Shown here in pieces: positions 4,705 to 6,051 of a DNA stretch of 6,051 nt. The stretch's first letter is position 1, and each line of letters starts with the position of its first letter. A program made the position numbers and the translations under genes. Below the pieces are notes generated by a model. It had not been told where the DNA came from and did no database searches. It saw only the letters and a list, made by a program, of their open reading frames with translations. Source of the stretch: Candidatus Zixiibacteriota bacterium (GTDB lineage Bacteria; Zixibacteria; MSB-5A5; GN15; JAAZOE01); NCBI GenBank assembly GCA_028700875.1, contig JAQVRW010000195.1:1-6051 (forward strand), in the 5' to 3' direction.

Positions 4705-5697
4705 TTACATCATCTTCTTGACCATGTCGATCATGCGGCAGGAGAAGCCCCACTCGTTGTCATACCAGCTGAAGACCTTGGCGAAACGGCCGGAGGCCAT
4801 GGTCAGCCCGGAATCGAACACCGACGAATGGGAATTGCCGATGACGTCTACGGAGACGATCGGGTCGGTGCAGTATTCCAGAATGCCTTTCAACGGGCCC
4901 TCGGCCGCCTTCTTGATGGCGGCGTTGATCGTCTCGGCCGTCACATCCTTCTCCAGGATGACCGCCAGATCGACCAGGGAGCCGTCGGGCGTAGGGACGC
5001 GGATGGCGCAGCCGTCCATCTTCCCCTTCAATTGGGGCAGGACTTCGGCGATCGCCTTGGCCGCGCCGGTCGTTGTCGGAATCATGGAGATACCGGCCGA
5101 ACGGGCGCGCCGCAGATCTTTATGCGGAGCATCCAGTATCTTCTGATCGTTGGTGTAGGCGTGGATGGTGGTCATGAACGCTTTTTCGATGCCGAAGGTA
5201 TCCACCAGCACTTTGACGACCGGCGCCAGGCAGTTGGTGGTGCAGGAACCGATGGAGATGACGTCATGTTTGGCCGGGTTGTAGTCGCCGTCGTTGACGC
5301 CCATGACGAAGGTGCCGTCGTGCTGTTTGGCCGGCGCCGAGATGAGAACCTTTTTGGCCCCGCCGGCGATATGTTTGCCGGCCGCTTCCTTGGTGGTGAA
5401 CTTGCCAGTCGATTCGATGACGATCTGGGCGCCCAGTTTGCCCCACGGCAGTTTGCCCGGGTCCAATTCCGCCGTCACGGGAATCTTGTGCCCGTCGGCG
5501 ATAAGATCGTTACCTTCGTACCCGACCTGTCCGGGGTATTTCCGGAATGTGGAATCATATTTCAACAGATGCGCCAGTGTCTTGGCGTCGGTGATGTCGT
5601 TGATCCCGACGACTTCGATCCCGCCGCGTTCCATGGCCGCCCGATACACCAGGCGTCCAATCCGGCCGAAGCCGTTGATTCCTATTTTTATAGTCAT
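4705..5697 (-). CDS. gapA: Glyceraldehyde-3-phosphate dehydrogenase, type I
   Basis: Oxidises and phosphorylates glyceraldehyde 3-phosphate to 1,3-bisphosphoglycerate with NAD+; cytoplasmic, normally a tetramer. The 330 residues match the family. Rossmann motif INGFGRIGR at 7-15; Asp34 in GINDIT at the end of the second strand favours NAD; the catalytic Cys152 lies in SCTTNCLAP (151-159) and His179 in HAYTNDQ (179-185). DAPHKDLRRARS (189-200) and IPTTTGAAKA (206-215) form the phosphate-binding and S-loop region, and WYDNEWGFS (311-319) is the family signature. Pro191 in the DAPHKD segment also fits a glycolytic NAD-type enzyme. The start is ATG at 5697 with GGAGG 5 bases upstream; an in-frame ATG at 5709 lacks a ribosome site. 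The ATG overlaps the TGA of the upstream beta-barrel gene (ATGA), and pgk follows after 76 bases. Confidence 0.98.
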   Translation of the reverse strand: MTIKIGINGFGRIGRLVYRAAMERGGIEVVGINDITDAKTLAHLLKYDSTFRKYPGQVGYEGNDLIADGHKIPVTAELDPGKLPWGKLGAQIVIESTGKFTTKEAAGKHIAGGAKKVLISAPAKQHDGTFVMGVNDGDYNPAKHDVISIGSCTTNCLAPVVKVLVDTFGIEKAFMTTIHAYTNDQKILDAPHKDLRRARSAGISMIPTTTGAAKAIAEVLPQLKGKMDGCAIRVPTPDGSLVDLAVILEKDVTAETINAAIKKAAEGPLKGILEYCTDPIVSVDVIGNSHSSVFDSGLTMASGRFAKVFSWYDNEWGFSCRMIDMVKKMM

Positions 5698-6051
5698 GGT
5701 CTCCTCCATGGTTCACTGTGCTGTTTTTTATTTTGAATGAAATACATCAACCCCACGGCCGCGGATGTTCCCGAATAGTCGGAAATCCCGGCCAGGTCGC
5801 TTCCGAACTTGATGGAATGGTACTTGCCGGAAAAAGTCAAACCCAGTTGGCGGGAAAGCGCGATATCCACGCCGGCCCCGACGACATACCCGAACGCGGT
5901 CTTCGATTCTTCAACGTAGTACGGATCGACGTAGTTGCCGTACGACAGGACGATATCGGTGTTTTCCTTGCCGACGATCAATCCCCCGCCCCCCAGCAGA
6001 TACGGTTGGAAGCTCCGGTTGACGCCCAAAGGCGCCAGCTTGAGCTGCACC
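5694..6051 (-). CDS. Outer-membrane beta-barrel protein, C-terminal part (N-terminus beyond window)
   Basis: The last 118 or so codons of a gene entering from the right edge; the frame is open at 6051, and the GTG at 6050 is probably just an internal valine. The pattern of alternating hydrophobic and polar residues with aromatic girdles fits small OmpA/OmpX-like or OMP_b-brl barrels: FQPYLLGGGGLIVG, AFGYVVGAGVDIALS, then RQLGLTFSGKYHSIKF, and a final strand SGTSAAVGLMYFI. A barrel would normally end at that last aromatic strand. Here about 13 polar residues (QNKKQHSEPWRRP) follow before TGA at 5696-5694, and they are encoded by the bases that carry the gapA ribosome site. The 4-base ATGA overlap suggests translation coupled to gapA and a shared transcript. 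Family assignment is by pattern, not by a specific motif; role unknown. Confidence 0.75.
   Translation of the reverse strand, partial: VQLKLAPLGVNRSFQPYLLGGGGLIVGKENTDIVLSYGNYVDPYYVEESKTAFGYVVGAGVDIALSRQLGLTFSGKYHSIKFGSDLAGISDYSGTSAAVGLMYFIQNKKQHSEPWRRP
5701..5707 (-). promoter_or_regulatory. gapA ribosome binding site inside the upstream gene
   Basis: Minus-strand GGAGGAG lies 5 bases (from its GGAGG core) before the gapA ATG at 5697 and decides this start over the ATG at 5709. It is located within the last codons of the beta-barrel gene, so the two reading frames share the signal. Confidence 0.85.

Larger units (their letters stand above)
2077..5709 (-). other. Probable operon gapA-pgk-tpiA-secG-tRNA-Leu
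   Basis: Five genes on one strand have gaps of 76, 9, 14 and 13 bases, no internal intrinsic terminator and a strong terminator at the far end. I see no convincing promoter just before gapA; the beta-barrel gene overlaps its start, so the promoter probably lies to the right of the window. Clusters of gap-pgk-tpi-secG and the secG-tRNA-Leu(GAG) neighbourhood are both known from other bacteria. Confidence 0.8.

Noticed and set aside
4828..5736. Plus-strand 302-codon frame antisense to gapA
   Set aside because: Same reasoning: a GC-bias shadow of a well-conserved minus-strand gene.
5710..5750. Promoter directly before gapA in the AT-rich end of the beta-barrel gene
   Set aside because: No pair of -35 and -10 hexamers with 16-18 base spacing could be found in this short AT-rich patch.

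Overview
The window reads as a stretch of a Gram-negative bacterial chromosome of moderately high GC. Every confidently called gene is on the minus strand. An outer-membrane beta-barrel fragment at the right edge implies an outer membrane. The encoded tRNA lacks its CCA end. No gene here pins down the phylum; an FCB-group or deltaproteobacterium-like lineage is a guess from general appearance only.

Right to left (the direction of transcription), positions 6051-2077 hold what looks like one compact transcription unit. It starts with the C-terminal end of a beta-barrel outer-membrane protein, whose TGA overlaps the gapA ATG. Then come gapA (glyceraldehyde-3-phosphate dehydrogenase), a 76-base gap with a GC-rich hairpin, pgk (phosphoglycerate kinase), tpiA (triosephosphate isomerase, GTG start), secG (Sec translocase subunit, TTG start), tRNA-Leu(GAG), and a 13-bp-stem rho-independent terminator. 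The three enzymes carry out consecutive or linked triose-phosphate steps of glycolysis and gluconeogenesis: TpiA interconverts the trioses, GapA oxidises and phosphorylates glyceraldehyde 3-phosphate, and Pgk makes ATP from 1,3-bisphosphoglycerate. SecG and the tRNA ride at the 3' end. The spacing (4-base overlap, then 76, 9, 14 and 13 bases) suggests co-transcription and translational coupling.

Positions 1387-2076 are a low-coding zone. It contains one plausible 55-residue ORF on the plus strand (1896-2063, unknown function), two hairpin-forming inverted repeats (1525-1558 and 1576-1611), and a weak terminator-like element (1498-1524) that would lie in the leader of the next minus-strand gene.

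Positions 1386-1 encode the first 462 residues of a multi-pass GT-C membrane glycosyltransferase resembling the Alg9/PIG-B (GT22) mannosyltransferases. It runs off the left edge with no stop. Because the frame is open at the window boundary it is easily missed by simple ORF calling, and several shorter shadow ORFs cover it.

No insertion sequence, integrase, CRISPR array or defence system is visible. I do not see a convincing new system. The items most worth a second look are the GT22-like enzyme with its structured leader, the small ORF, and the hairpins at the secG/tRNA and gapA/pgk junctions.
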